A stretch of DNA of 64,000 bases from Marinobacter azerbaijanicus. GTDB taxonomy: Bacteria > Pseudomonadota > Gammaproteobacteria > Pseudomonadales > Oleiphilaceae. Of this stretch, positions 52,476-60,932 are shown in pieces. Numbering within the stretch: the stretch's first letter is position 1; every line of letters begins with the position of its first letter. The position numbers were made by a program, and so were the translations under genes. The stretch lies in contig NZ_JASSVS010000012.1 of assembly GCF_030250645.1 (NCBI RefSeq), forward strand, positions 1 through 64,000, given 5' to 3'. A model generated the notes under the pieces. It was not told the origin of the DNA. It saw only the letters and a list, made by a program, of their open reading frames with translations, and ran no database searches.

Positions 52476-53267
52476 CTAGCTTTTTTGCCTGTTCGCATCG
52501 CCGGGATGATAATGAGATGAATGCTCCGGATCTGAAGGGGGAGTGTGTGTGAGGTCGTCATCTGAATGTACATGTTTGTGTGAGTGAACGTGAACATGGG
52601 GGTGCTGATGAAGAATGGAATTCACGAAAGATCCATTTTTTATCAGCACTGCCCGTGTAGCCAACTGGTCAATCAGATCCTGGTCGTGTGAGGTGAAGAC
52701 GAGCGCTTGTGAGAGTTCTGCTAGACACTTGATGAGTCGTTGCCTGGCGCTTTCATCAAGGCCGGTTGTTGGTTCGTCCAGAAGAATGATGTCTGGGTCC
52801 ATGGCGAGCACAGTCGCGATAGAGACCAACCTCTTTTCTCCGCCAGACAGTTTATAGGTAATCCTTTCTGATAATTCCCCCAAGCCGAGTTTGTTCAGAG
52901 TGTCAAGGGCTATAGCCCTGGCATGCCTGGGACTGTGCCCGAGGTTGATAGGACCGAAGGCGACATCCTCGATTACGGAAGGACAGAACAGCTGATCATC
53001 AGAATCCTGAAACACCAGGCCGATTTTCGACCGTATCTGATGAAAGTCGGATTTATTGTTGAGTGTTTTTCCGAATGCGGTGTAATCCCCCCCTGATAGT
53101 GGATGGAGCCCGACCAGAGCGTCCAGAAATGTGGACTTCCCAGTGCCGTTCGCTCCAAGTAAAGTAACTCTTTCGCCAGGGTTCAGGTGGAAGTTTATGT
53201 CACTTATCAACCGTTCGTTATTCCGATCAATGTTTACACCCTGGAGTTCCAGTAAGGAAGAGGTCAT
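52476..53267 (-). CDS. cbiO: Nickel/cobalt ECF transporter ATPase (CbiO/NikO)
   Basis: A 263-residue ATP-binding protein: Walker A GANGTGKST, Q-loop VFQDSDDQLF, signature LSGGEKRL, Walker B IILLDEP and the switch His in FTSHDQDL. The C-terminus carries a histidine-rich tail (HQHPHVHVHSHKHVHS), suggesting metal buffering. The start at 53267 follows AGGAG and overlaps the upstream cbiQ stop. It is the last gene of the nickel operon and converges on nadC with a gap of only 7 bp and no terminator. Confidence 0.92.
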   Translation of the reverse strand: MTSSLLELQGVNIDRNNERLISDINFHLNPGERVTLLGANGTGKSTFLDALVGLHPLSGGDYTAFGKTLNNKSDFHQIRSKIGLVFQDSDDQLFCPSVIEDVAFGPINLGHSPRHARAIALDTLNKLGLGELSERITYKLSGGEKRLVSIATVLAMDPDIILLDEPTTGLDESARQRLIKCLAELSQALVFTSHDQDLIDQLATRAVLIKNGSFVNSILHQHPHVHVHSHKHVHSDDDLTHTPPSDPEHSSHYHPGDANRQKS

Positions 53268-54028
53268 GTCATGTAACTCCTGAATATCAGGCATACGGAG
53301 GTAACGGTGGCTAGTGTGAGGGTAATACTGTCAAGAACTTTCCATTGGCTCTCTGAATGAAAGGTAAAGGAACCGTTGAAGCCGCGACACCTCATGGCGT
53401 TACTCACTCTGCGCGAGCGCTCGAAACTTCTTACCAGTAACATGCCGACCAGCCAGCCAAAAGTGCGCCAGGTGTGGACATTGGATCTGGCGACGAACGC
53501 CCTTGCTTTCATGGCGCGACGAATGCGAGCATATTCGTTCTCCAGTACACTGATATAACGAACCGACATGAGCAACAACTGGACCAGATTCCCGGGCACT
53601 CTCAACAGCCTGAGTGCATTGCCAACCTGCAGCGGTGACAGGGTTCCAATCAAAGCAAGGTTCAGCAAGGTAATGGTATTGATTTTGAGGGCAATAACCG
53701 CTGCAAGCTTAAGGCCCTCCCCTGACGGTACAATCGGTCCGAGCTCGAATAAGGGTTCCCCGGTGGTGGTAAAAGGAAGAACCAACAGCAAGACAATCAC
53801 GAACCCTTCCAGCAGAACTAAACGGCGAACCACCGAGAATGCACCGAGGCCTGCAAGTGCCGTGATCCCAGCTGCAAACACAAGGGCACCGGTGAGTATG
53901 ACAAGACTATCAATACTGATCAGTGTGACTGTGGTCAAAACCGCTGTTAGCAGTCTTGTACGGGGATCAAGATAATTGATCGCAGAAGTACCACTTTGAT
54001 CGGTCTGAGCGTACAGGACGTCAGTCAT
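53264..54028 (-). CDS. cbiQ: Nickel/cobalt ECF transporter transmembrane protein (CbiQ/NikQ)
   Basis: This 254-residue membrane protein has several helices in the first half, the coupling motifs ARIRRAMKARAF and RSFERSRRVSNAMRCRGFNG (typical A-R-G signatures of CbiQ), and a final helix. It links the substrate-binding CbiM to the ATPase. Its ends overlap both neighbouring genes by 4 nt. Confidence 0.9.
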   Translation of the reverse strand: MTDVLYAQTDQSGTSAINYLDPRTRLLTAVLTTVTLISIDSLVILTGALVFAAGITALAGLGAFSVVRRLVLLEGFVIVLLLVLPFTTTGEPLFELGPIVPSGEGLKLAAVIALKINTITLLNLALIGTLSPLQVGNALRLLRVPGNLVQLLLMSVRYISVLENEYARIRRAMKARAFVARSNVHTWRTFGWLVGMLLVRSFERSRRVSNAMRCRGFNGSFTFHSESQWKVLDSITLTLATVTSVCLIFRSYMT

Positions 54029-54600
54029 AGCCTGGATCCCCGACGCCTGGAAAACCAGAGCATACCGAGCCCGGCGAGTCCTGCTATATAACCAATACCC
54101 CCGAGTATGTCCTGAATTCGCCGTTCATCCCGGACCTCCTGCAGCTCCGCACGCAGCGGAGCAACCTGGCGGGAAACGGCACTTTCAATCAGTGTCTTCA
54201 ACTTGCCTGACTGTGGCTCATACAATGGAGGTGGAGAAGCAGGGTTTGACGGTTGCAGACTGTCCGGTTCTGATTCGGACACAATCACTTCGGACATCTG
54301 GACGTCCCAATGTGCAACATGACCCTCCCCCGAATTGGCACTGATGCGGTAGCCCTGGCGAACATTAACAGGAAAAGAGAAGCTGCCGTCGGTATCCGTG
54401 CGTGTGTTTGCGATCTCGTCATCACCTTTGAGGCTGGCCAGAGAAACCCGTGCATTTTTCAACTTCTGACCTCCAGCAAAGTATACTTCTCCGGTGATTC
54501 GATCCTGTTCAGCGTAAGCAAACACTTTAAGTTGATGCGCCTGTACTGGCCCATGGAAGATCAGAAAACCAAGAATTGTCAGCAGAGTTTTGTTAAACAT
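54025..54600 (-). CDS. NikL/CbiL-type accessory membrane protein
   Basis: A 191-residue protein with a signal peptide cleaved before AHQLKVFAYAE, so a histidine lies at position 2 of the mature protein. A carboxypeptidase-regulatory-like beta domain follows (ARVSLASLKGDDEIANTRTDTDGSFSF), then a linker and one C-terminal membrane helix. This is the NikL component of NikKMLQO nickel transporters. It overlaps cbiQ and cbiM. Confidence 0.82.
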   Translation of the reverse strand: MFNKTLLTILGFLIFHGPVQAHQLKVFAYAEQDRITGEVYFAGGQKLKNARVSLASLKGDDEIANTRTDTDGSFSFPVNVRQGYRISANSGEGHVAHWDVQMSEVIVSESEPDSLQPSNPASPPPLYEPQSGKLKTLIESAVSRQVAPLRAELQEVRDERRIQDILGGIGYIAGLAGLGMLWFSRRRGSRL

Positions 54601-55213
54601 GACGGCCCTCCTTTGGCAGAATTAATTCCGGTGCGACACGCTTGATAAACCCAACCGTGAAGCCCGTAATTACGCCCTCGATAGCCATCAAAGGAACAAA
54701 AGTTAGCAGGATGATCTTGGCTGCGGGAATCAGGTTTGGATCAGAGAGCATGATAGAACTCGTTAACAGAATGCCCGTCATGCAGGCACCAAGGCCGCCT
54801 GCGAGAAGACCGAGCCAGAATGATTTCCTGGGTGACGCGTTGTGAATTAGCGGACGTATGACAATGGCACACAACACCGCTGGGAGCGCCAGGTTGACCA
54901 GATTAACGCCCAGGACAACCAGCCCTCCATAGCCAAAGAAAACCGCCTGAAGGACGAGGGCAATCAGTATGGCGGGCACAGCCACGATACCCAGAACAAT
55001 GCCCATCAGGCCGTTCAGCAACAGATGAACACTGCTGACCCCCACAGGGATACTGACCAACGAAGAAACAAATAGGGCAGCTGCAAGCAGAGCTGTCTGG
55101 GGGATGCTTTCTGCCGGCATTCTCTTCAGAGAGTAGCCCAGCATTGCAATCCCCAGGACAGCACCACCGATCAGTACTGGCTCAGAAAGAATGCCTTCCG
55201 GTATATGAGCCAC
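54593..55213 (-). CDS. cbiM: Nickel/cobalt ECF transporter substrate-binding protein (CbiM/NikM)
   Basis: This 206-residue membrane protein starts MAHIPEGILSEPVL from a GTG codon with GGAG upstream. In NikM/CbiM the N-terminal amine and His2 coordinate the metal. Here an Ala precedes the His, and removal of Met would restore His at position 2. Later segments SVHLLLNGLMGIVLG and ALVLQAVFFGYGGLVVLGVNL match the S-component, including a second conserved His. Confidence 0.88.
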   Translation of the reverse strand: MAHIPEGILSEPVLIGGAVLGIAMLGYSLKRMPAESIPQTALLAAALFVSSLVSIPVGVSSVHLLLNGLMGIVLGIVAVPAILIALVLQAVFFGYGGLVVLGVNLVNLALPAVLCAIVIRPLIHNASPRKSFWLGLLAGGLGACMTGILLTSSIMLSDPNLIPAAKIILLTFVPLMAIEGVITGFTVGFIKRVAPELILPKEGRHV

Positions 55214-55221
55214 GTGGCTGT

Positions 55222-56010
55222 TTACTCCATATCCTGAACGTAAACCCAGATGAGCCCACCTTCTTCGACATCCACGGTTTTGCCATCCGGATTTTTCATC
55301 GGCTTATCCGCTGTTAGCAGTGCAGCGAACCCCCACCAGCCCTCACGGGGCATCGCGTAGCTGAATACTCCTTGCTGGTCGGCCTTAATGGTCTGGGTTG
55401 CAAACTCATCAGAAGGGATGGCTACCGAACCATCGTTTCTCCACTCAACTTCTACCATTGCTCCGGGCACAGGCTCGCCATCTTTCAGTACCACGCCCCT
55501 GAATAGATTTCCGGACCACAATCCATAGGGTTGGGTCATAGGTTCGATTTCTACCGGCATGCCGACGAGTTGGTCCCAGGCGCTGCTGCCACCGTAGGCA
55601 CTGACGATGACTTTGGTGTAATGAACGATCATGACTTCTTCTGAGGGTTCCCAATAAGGCTCCGGTTCAATGAAGAAAACATGATCGCCGGGTCGTGCGA
55701 CAGAGTGGCTTGCTGAATAGTGTCGCTTTCCATCTTCTTCATGAATGGTCAGGGAGCCGAGAAGATCTTGCTGTTCGCCCCTTGTCATCACGCCAAACCG
55801 AACCGGCATGTCCATATCCATTCTGGGACCAGTGGCCATCGGATGGGTGAATTGAATATCGAGATTAATGGACTGGCTAGTCTGTTCTGAAACCACAGCG
55901 TGTTGAGGGATCAATTCCAGAAAATGGGCCGATGAAATGGCAGGTACAATGAATAACCAGGCTCCTGCAACAAGGGCGTACTTTCTTGCTTTCTGGAAAC
56001 TAGCTGACAT
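55222..56010 (-). CDS. NikK-like DUF4198 periplasmic protein
   Basis: A 262-residue DUF4198 protein with signal peptide; the mature form starts around AHFLELIPQHAVV, with an N-terminal His again. Sections include FTHPMATGPRMDMDMPVRFGV, FFIEPEPYWEPSEEVMIVHYTKVIV and VEEGGLIWVYV. DUF4198 proteins of this type (NikK) accompany nickel ECF transporters and are thought to assist periplasmic nickel delivery. It is between nikR and cbiM in the operon. Confidence 0.82.
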   Translation of the reverse strand: MSASFQKARKYALVAGAWLFIVPAISSAHFLELIPQHAVVSEQTSQSINLDIQFTHPMATGPRMDMDMPVRFGVMTRGEQQDLLGSLTIHEEDGKRHYSASHSVARPGDHVFFIEPEPYWEPSEEVMIVHYTKVIVSAYGGSSAWDQLVGMPVEIEPMTQPYGLWSGNLFRGVVLKDGEPVPGAMVEVEWRNDGSVAIPSDEFATQTIKADQQGVFSYAMPREGWWGFAALLTADKPMKNPDGKTVDVEEGGLIWVYVQDME

Positions 56011-56037
56011 CGGTAATTCCTTTTCGCTTCGGCCAGT

Positions 56038-56520
56038 TCAGGTGGCCGGGTGAGTATGAGCGTGCTGGTGTGGCTCATGGGACGTGGATAACCCGTTGTG
56101 ACTGTGGGATGCCACTTCATAAACCACTGGCAGAAGGTAGATCTGACCGTGACGAATGCCCGGTTTTGCAATCAGGTTTTCGCTGAACGCCCTTAGCTCC
56201 TTTGTCGGGCCACGGGTTACAAGTGTTTCAAGGCAATGGTCATGATCCAGGTGGACCTGCAGCGTTGATACCAAAACGTCGTGGTGTTGATGCTGTATCC
56301 GTGCCAATCGGGTTGCCAGCTCCCGTTCCTTATGGCTATACACATAGGTAATCGTGCCAACAGAGTGGCCATCCAGGGAGTGCTCGAGCTCATCTGTTTC
56401 AAGTTTTTTCCGAATTAGATCCCGAATCGCCTCGGAGCGGTTGTTGTAGCTGAAGCGATGGAGAAACTGGTCAAAAAGTTCTGCAAGATCGTCGTCAAGT
56501 GAAACTGTGAAACGTTGCAT
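56038..56520 (-). CDS. nikR: Nickel-responsive regulator NikR
   Basis: A 160-residue regulator with N-terminal ribbon-helix-helix (MQRFTVSLDDDLAELFDQF, NNRSEAIRDLIR) and C-terminal ACT-like nickel domain. Aligned to E. coli NikR, ligand positions are His77 (His76), Gln88 where E. coli has His87, His90 (His89) and Cys96 (Cys95); so one ligand is replaced. A long histidine-rich C-terminal tail follows (HSHNGLSTSHEPHQHAHTH). It is the first nickel gene of the operon and should regulate it. AAGGAG precedes the ATG. Confidence 0.92.
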   Translation of the reverse strand: MQRFTVSLDDDLAELFDQFLHRFSYNNRSEAIRDLIRKKLETDELEHSLDGHSVGTITYVYSHKERELATRLARIQHQHHDVLVSTLQVHLDHDHCLETLVTRGPTKELRAFSENLIAKPGIRHGQIYLLPVVYEVASHSHNGLSTSHEPHQHAHTHPAT

Positions 56521-56545
56521 GTTTACTCCTTGATACTTCGGCGTC

Positions 56546-56560
56546 AGGTATGAGATACCT
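56546..56560. promoter_or_regulatory. Dyad upstream of nikR
   Basis: AGGTAT and ATACCT are perfect complements around GAG, 26 bp upstream of the nikR start. It contains GTATGA, the half-site of the E. coli NikR box, but not the second half at the usual 16-bp spacing. It may be a NikR site of different geometry. Confidence 0.35.
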
Positions 56561-56573
56561 CAGCCTGGGGTGT

Positions 56574-57257
56574 TCAGGCACTGGTGAAGTTCTGCGACAA
56601 AAAGTCCAGGGTGCGTTGCCACGCCAGCTCTGCGCTGGGCCCATGAAAACTGTCCCGCAAATTACAGTTGAATCCGTGTCCCGCGTCGGGATAGATGCAG
56701 ATATTAAGATCTGCCTCCGAGTTTGCGGCCCTGATGTCTTCGACGTTCTCCAGAGGGATCACGTGGTCGAGTGCCCCGAAATGGAGTAGAGCCGGGCACT
56801 GAGGGTGCTGATCTCTGAATTGGTGGATGTAAGAACCGTAGTAACAAACTGCGGCCTGGACCTTGGGCGTGCTGGCTACCAGCCAAGCGATCGTTCCCCC
56901 GTAACAGAAACCTACAACGGCCACGGGGCCGGACTGGGCGAGATAGCTAATGCTTGCCAGTGTGTCGTTGAGTGCGTCGTTCCAGTCCAGGCGTGAACGC
57001 AGGTCCCTTCCCTTATCAACGTCCTCAGTCGAGTAGCCCAACTGGACGCCTGGCTCCAGCCGATCAAAAAGCGATGGGGCAAGCGCGTCGTAACCACTCT
57101 GTGAAAACCGTTCACACACATCGCGAATGTGCTGATTAACTCCGAATACTTCCTGGATGACAACAACTCGTCCCTTGCAGGGAGTACTGAACGGTATCGA
57201 GTGGTAAGCGGAAAATTCGTGCCCGTCATCAGCGTACAGCCTTAGCCAGTCAGCCAT
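56574..57257 (-). CDS. Cytosolic dienelactone hydrolase
   Basis: A 227-residue DLH-family protein without signal peptide: VVVIQEVFGVNQHIRDVCERFSQSGYDALAPSLFDR, nucleophile Cys in VVGFCYGGTIAWL, acid in FGALDHVIPLE and His in YPDAGHGFNC. It follows the classical carboxymethylenebutenolidase layout more closely than the exported paralogue at 13869. It precedes nikR by 53 bp on the same strand, so it may be cotranscribed with the nickel genes, although it has no obvious nickel role. Confidence 0.9.
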   Translation of the reverse strand: MADWLRLYADDGHEFSAYHSIPFSTPCKGRVVVIQEVFGVNQHIRDVCERFSQSGYDALAPSLFDRLEPGVQLGYSTEDVDKGRDLRSRLDWNDALNDTLASISYLAQSGPVAVVGFCYGGTIAWLVASTPKVQAAVCYYGSYIHQFRDQHPQCPALLHFGALDHVIPLENVEDIRAANSEADLNICIYPDAGHGFNCNLRDSFHGPSAELAWQRTLDFLSQNFTSA

Positions 57258-57417
57258 TATCTGAACCCTCTGACCGTTGGTATCAATTCACTATGGTCGT
57301 TCAAGTTGCCGTGGACCTGTCGTGCATTCATACCAATTATTAATTAATGAGATGCTATCTTAACTGTAGAAATATTGGCCGTGTGTTGTCAATGTATTTT
57401 TGTTGGGGCATTAGCGC

Positions 57418-57446
57418 TTGACAGGTTTTCCTCCCAGAGCTAGCCT
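57418..57446 (+). promoter_or_regulatory. Predicted sigma70 promoter of the carboxyltransferase/TRAP operon
   Basis: TTGACA (57418-57423) and TAGCCT (57441-57446) are 17 bp apart, about 125 bp upstream of the first gene of the operon. The divergent hydrolase gene (minus) must be served by the A+T-rich stretch near 57335-57350. No gene is present in 57258-57573. Confidence 0.55.
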
Positions 57447-57573
57447 AATTTCCATATGATAAGAAGGCATCTTGATAGGTGGAAACTAGTTGGCGGCCCA
57501 AATGTTTCTGGAGAGCCTTTAATCACCCTTTGATATGCGAGGGGGAACGCAAGGTGAGTGGCGCGAGGATTTT

Positions 57574-59043
57574 ATGAGTCAGATCAATTTTATAGATACA
57601 ACATTGCGTGATGGTCAGCAAAGTCTCTGGGCGCTCAACATGAAGACGGAGATGATGTTGCCTGCCCTCAAGCAAATGGATGAGGCGGGTTTCGAGGCCA
57701 TGGAGTTTTTTGTCCCGATTGTGCAGTTAAAGAAGATGATCAGAGATCTTAATGAGAATCCTTGGGAGTGGCTCCGCCAGGGAGCGGCTGTGGCCAGGAA
57801 AACGCCTCTTCGTTTGCACGCGGGTTACAAGGGTGGGTTGGGTAAGGTGCCTGAATCCGTCAAAAAACTCATGGTTCAGAAAGTCATTGACCAAGGTATA
57901 AGTTGTGCGAGGATTTCCAATCCGTGGAACGACTTTGTGGAGCTCCGTGAGGAAGTCGACGAGCTGAAGCGGATGGGAATGGATTCTGTTGTTAATATTA
58001 TCTACTCCGTGTCACCGAGGCATACCGACGACTACTTCGTGAAGCGCGCTCGTGCTGCCGCGAAACTGAAGCCCTATCGTCTTTGCTTCAAGGATGTGGG
58101 TGGTTTGCTTACCCCGGAGCGAGTCCGTGAGTTGTTGCCCAAGATTCAGGCAGTTATTGGGGACATCGTTCTTGAATTGCATGTCCATTGCAACAATGGG
58201 CTTGCGCCACTGAACGTTATCGAGGCAGTCAAACTCGGCATCACTCATGTGCATACCGCCGTGCCCCCGTTGGCAAGCGGTTCGTCGAATCCGTCGATTT
58301 TCAATACTGCGAGTAATCTCCGTGCCCTTGGCCACGACACACTGGTTTCGGAAGAATTGCTGAGGCCCGTGGAGGAGCATTTCACGACGATCGCGAAACG
58401 CCACGGCTTTGCAATCGGTACACCTTTCGAGTACGACGAGAGTCTGTACAGTCATCAGGTTCCTGGTGGCATGATTTCCAATCTTGAATACCAGTTGGCA
58501 AAAGTCGGTATGTCGGGGCATCTGGAGGCGACTCTTGAAGAGGCGGCGCGGGTCAGGGCCGATTTTGGCTATCCGATCATGGTAACGCCTCTCTCCCAGT
58601 TCATTGGTACTCAGGCGGCGATCAATGTGATGACCGGCGGACGCTACGAGCAAGTCACCGACGAGTGCATCTACTATGCGCTTGGTCAGTTCGGTAAGGA
58701 AGCGACCGAAGTAATGGACCCTGATGTCAAAGACAAGATCCTGAGTAGAAACCGTGCCAAGGAACTTGCCAGCAAAGAGTTTCCGGAGCTCACCTTACCG
58801 GAAGTGCGTCGTAAGTACGGTGAAAGCCTGACAGACGAAGAACTGATCCTTCGCGCCTTTATCGATGAGCAAGCTGTTGAGGTTGCACGGCAGTCGCGTC
58901 CTTCGTCAGAGGGAGGGCTCAGTTCGCGTCAACCCATCGTGGAACTGGTGGGTAGCTTGTCACGATTGAAAGACAGGGGCTTTGTATCTGTCCAGAAAGG
59001 TGGGGATTTCTCATTAGTCATGAGTAAGTCGCCACAGGCCTAA
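57574..59043 (+). CDS. Biotin-dependent carboxyltransferase-like DRE-TIM protein (5S/OadA-like)
   Basis: This 489-residue protein has an HMGL-like TIM barrel: FIDTTLRDGQQSLWALNMKTEMM, lysine in CFKDVGGLLTPERV (the carbamylated Lys region of transcarboxylase 5S and pyruvate carboxylase), and LHVHCNNGLAPLN where those enzymes usually have HTHDTSG. A PYC/OADA-type C-terminal domain follows. There is no biotin-attachment motif; a separate BCCP gene lies at 63742. It should transfer CO2 between biotin and an organic acid. The ATG at 57574 has GAGGA upstream. The true substrate is unknown. Confidence 0.82.
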   Translation: MSQINFIDTTLRDGQQSLWALNMKTEMMLPALKQMDEAGFEAMEFFVPIVQLKKMIRDLNENPWEWLRQGAAVARKTPLRLHAGYKGGLGKVPESVKKLMVQKVIDQGISCARISNPWNDFVELREEVDELKRMGMDSVVNIIYSVSPRHTDDYFVKRARAAAKLKPYRLCFKDVGGLLTPERVRELLPKIQAVIGDIVLELHVHCNNGLAPLNVIEAVKLGITHVHTAVPPLASGSSNPSIFNTASNLRALGHDTLVSEELLRPVEEHFTTIAKRHGFAIGTPFEYDESLYSHQVPGGMISNLEYQLAKVGMSGHLEATLEEAARVRADFGYPIMVTPLSQFIGTQAAINVMTGGRYEQVTDECIYYALGQFGKEATEVMDPDVKDKILSRNRAKELASKEFPELTLPEVRRKYGESLTDEELILRAFIDEQAVEVARQSRPSSEGGLSSRQPIVELVGSLSRLKDRGFVSVQKGGDFSLVMSKSPQA

Positions 59044-59063
59044 GCCAATTCAAAGGTTATGTG

Positions 59064-59840
59064 ATGAAAATCGGACACTCTGAAGCGCGAAGCTCAATTG
59101 CAACGGCGGATGCGGCGTCGATACATATTCGCGGTCGCAATCTGAGCAAGGATTTGATAGGGCAGATCTCCTTTACCGAGTTTTACTTTCTTTCGCTAAC
59201 CGGGGAGCTGCCAACAGAGATCCAGCGTGATTTTCTGGACGCCACCCTGGTTGCCATTGCTGAGCATGGATTAACTCCTAGCGTGCAGGCAAGCCGTATG
59301 ACCTATGCTGCGGCGCCTGAAGCACTTCAGGGCGCTGTGGCGGCAGGAATTCTCGGGTGCGGGAGCACGGTTCTGGGGACTGCCGAAGCTGCTGGCCAGG
59401 TGCTGAAGGAAGGTGTTGAGCGGTGGCACAAAGAAGGAGGGGAGCACGGCCCCGTGGCACTGTCACAGGCAAAGTCGGTGAAGGCTTCGGGTAGGCGCTT
59501 CCCCGGTTTCGGACACCCCTTGCACAAACCGGTGGACCCTCGCTGTGAAAGTTTACTGTCCATGGCGGAAGAACGCGGTGTCGCAGGTGACTATTGCCAG
59601 TATACACGGGCCCTTCAATTAGCAGTGGATAAAGTGTGGGGAAAACATCTGGTAATGAACATTTCCTTTGCTATTCCTGCAGTGCTGCTGGATGTCGGCT
59701 TTCCGGTTCAGTCGCTCAAAGGTATTCCGATCCTGGCGAGAACGGCAGGTTTGCTTGCGCATCTTTATGAGGAAGCAAACAAACCGATTGGCTTTCATAT
59801 GGCTCACGCTGGGGAGGAATCGGTTCAGTATAAAAAATAA
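59064..59840 (+). CDS. Citryl-CoA lyase / citrate-synthase-like protein
   Basis: This 258-residue protein is the length of a lone citrate-synthase-like domain. Features are TGELPTEIQRDFLDATLVAIAEHGLTPS, EALQGAVAAGILGCGSTVLGTAEAAG and RRFPGFGHPLHKPVDPR, matching the citryl-CoA lyase group found in many proteobacteria. The GFGHP histidine corresponds to a catalytic His of citrate synthase. Such proteins cleave or form a CoA ester of a tricarboxylate-like acid. It follows the carboxyltransferase gene by 20 bp. The natural substrate is unknown. Confidence 0.8.
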   Translation: MKIGHSEARSSIATADAASIHIRGRNLSKDLIGQISFTEFYFLSLTGELPTEIQRDFLDATLVAIAEHGLTPSVQASRMTYAAAPEALQGAVAAGILGCGSTVLGTAEAAGQVLKEGVERWHKEGGEHGPVALSQAKSVKASGRRFPGFGHPLHKPVDPRCESLLSMAEERGVAGDYCQYTRALQLAVDKVWGKHLVMNISFAIPAVLLDVGFPVQSLKGIPILARTAGLLAHLYEEANKPIGFHMAHAGEESVQYKK

Positions 59841-59935
59841 CAGTGGATTACGTGCTCGAGCGAAGCAACACGGCAAGTTATTCAAAATTAGGGTATCGAC
59901 AAACAGAACAAGACCAATCCCTGAAGGAGAAAAGT

Positions 59936-60913
59936 ATGTGTCGTAAATTTGCATTATGTATGTCTCTGGTGATGAGCCTGACACTCAGCCAGGTACTGGC
60001 AGCTGAGCAATTCCGGGTACTGAGTAGCTGGGATGACAGCTATGAACCGGTTGGCCAGATCCTCGGAGGATTTCTGGAGCGCCTTGAAGAAGAGTCGAAC
60101 GGCGAGATTACCTCCCGGGTTTCGGGGCCAGAAACTTTCCCCCCCTTTGAACAACTGGACCCGGTTTCCCGTGGACTAATGGACATGCTGTTCACCAATG
60201 GCGCCTATCACTACAACGATACCGCTGTGGCCATGTCTCTGGACTCTCTGATTGGTGGTCCTGACAAGCTCAGGGAATCCGGCATTTGGGATTATGTGGA
60301 CGAGCGTTATCAGGAGCGGGGTCTCAAGCTCATTGCTGTGCTTTATGACATGAATGGCTATGCGATCATGCTTCGTGAAGCCCTGGATCCTGACAACGGC
60401 CTTAAAGGTCGTCGGATTCGTGGCACCCCTATTTACCACCCGGTCATTGAAGCGCTTGGCGCCTCCCCCGTGGTCTTGTCTGCCAGTGAAATATACCCGG
60501 CCCTGGAGCGTGGAGTTGTCGACGGTGCAGCATGGCCAACCGTTGGCCCTGTAGGGTTGCGCCTGTATGAGGTGGCGGACTATATGCTGAGACCTTCATT
60601 CGGACAGGTCGGTCATGAGGTTTTCATGAGTCTGGACAAATGGAACAGTCTTGACGAGGAAACGCGTGACCTGATTTCAAAAGTGGCGGAAGAATACGAA
60701 TCAGAGGCGGTGGAAAAATTCAATGAAATTGTCGCTGCCGAGGAAGCCACGCTTGAAGAGAAAGGCGTGACTATCACCGAGTTGAATGAGAAGCAGCAGG
60801 CTCAGGTCGACAAGGCCTGGTTTCAGGGCGCAATGGACCTTGCTGAGAAGCAAAGCCCTGAAGCTGTGAAACGAATTCGCGAACTTGCTGCGGATGCGGG
60901 AATGGCACCCTGA
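59936..60913 (+). CDS. dctP: TRAP transporter solute-binding protein (DctP)
   Basis: A 325-residue periplasmic protein: signal peptide ending SQVLAAEQ, then DctP-fold segments RGLMDMLFTNGAYHYNDTAVAMSLDS, KLIAVLYDMNGYAIMLREAL, the conserved GRRIRGTPIYHPVIEALGASPVVLSASEIYPALERGVVDGAAWP. The arginine in RIRGTP is the usual carboxylate-binding residue, so an organic acid is expected. The ATG at 59936 has AAGGAG upstream. A terminator follows before the membrane genes. Confidence 0.92.
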   Translation: MCRKFALCMSLVMSLTLSQVLAAEQFRVLSSWDDSYEPVGQILGGFLERLEEESNGEITSRVSGPETFPPFEQLDPVSRGLMDMLFTNGAYHYNDTAVAMSLDSLIGGPDKLRESGIWDYVDERYQERGLKLIAVLYDMNGYAIMLREALDPDNGLKGRRIRGTPIYHPVIEALGASPVVLSASEIYPALERGVVDGAAWPTVGPVGLRLYEVADYMLRPSFGQVGHEVFMSLDKWNSLDEETRDLISKVAEEYESEAVEKFNEIVAAEEATLEEKGVTITELNEKQQAQVDKAWFQGAMDLAEKQSPEAVKRIRELAADAGMAP

Positions 60914-60932
60914 TCGGGAGTCCGACCGCTTT

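Noticed and set aside
56530..56580. Canonical E. coli-type NikR box
   Set aside because: GTATGA is present, but the second half-site TCATAC at 16-bp spacing is not, so only a generic dyad is reported.
57258..57573. Possible cobalamin or NiCo riboswitch between the nickel and carboxyltransferase operons
   Set aside because: I looked for the conserved riboswitch segments and found none. NikR is present and can account for nickel control.
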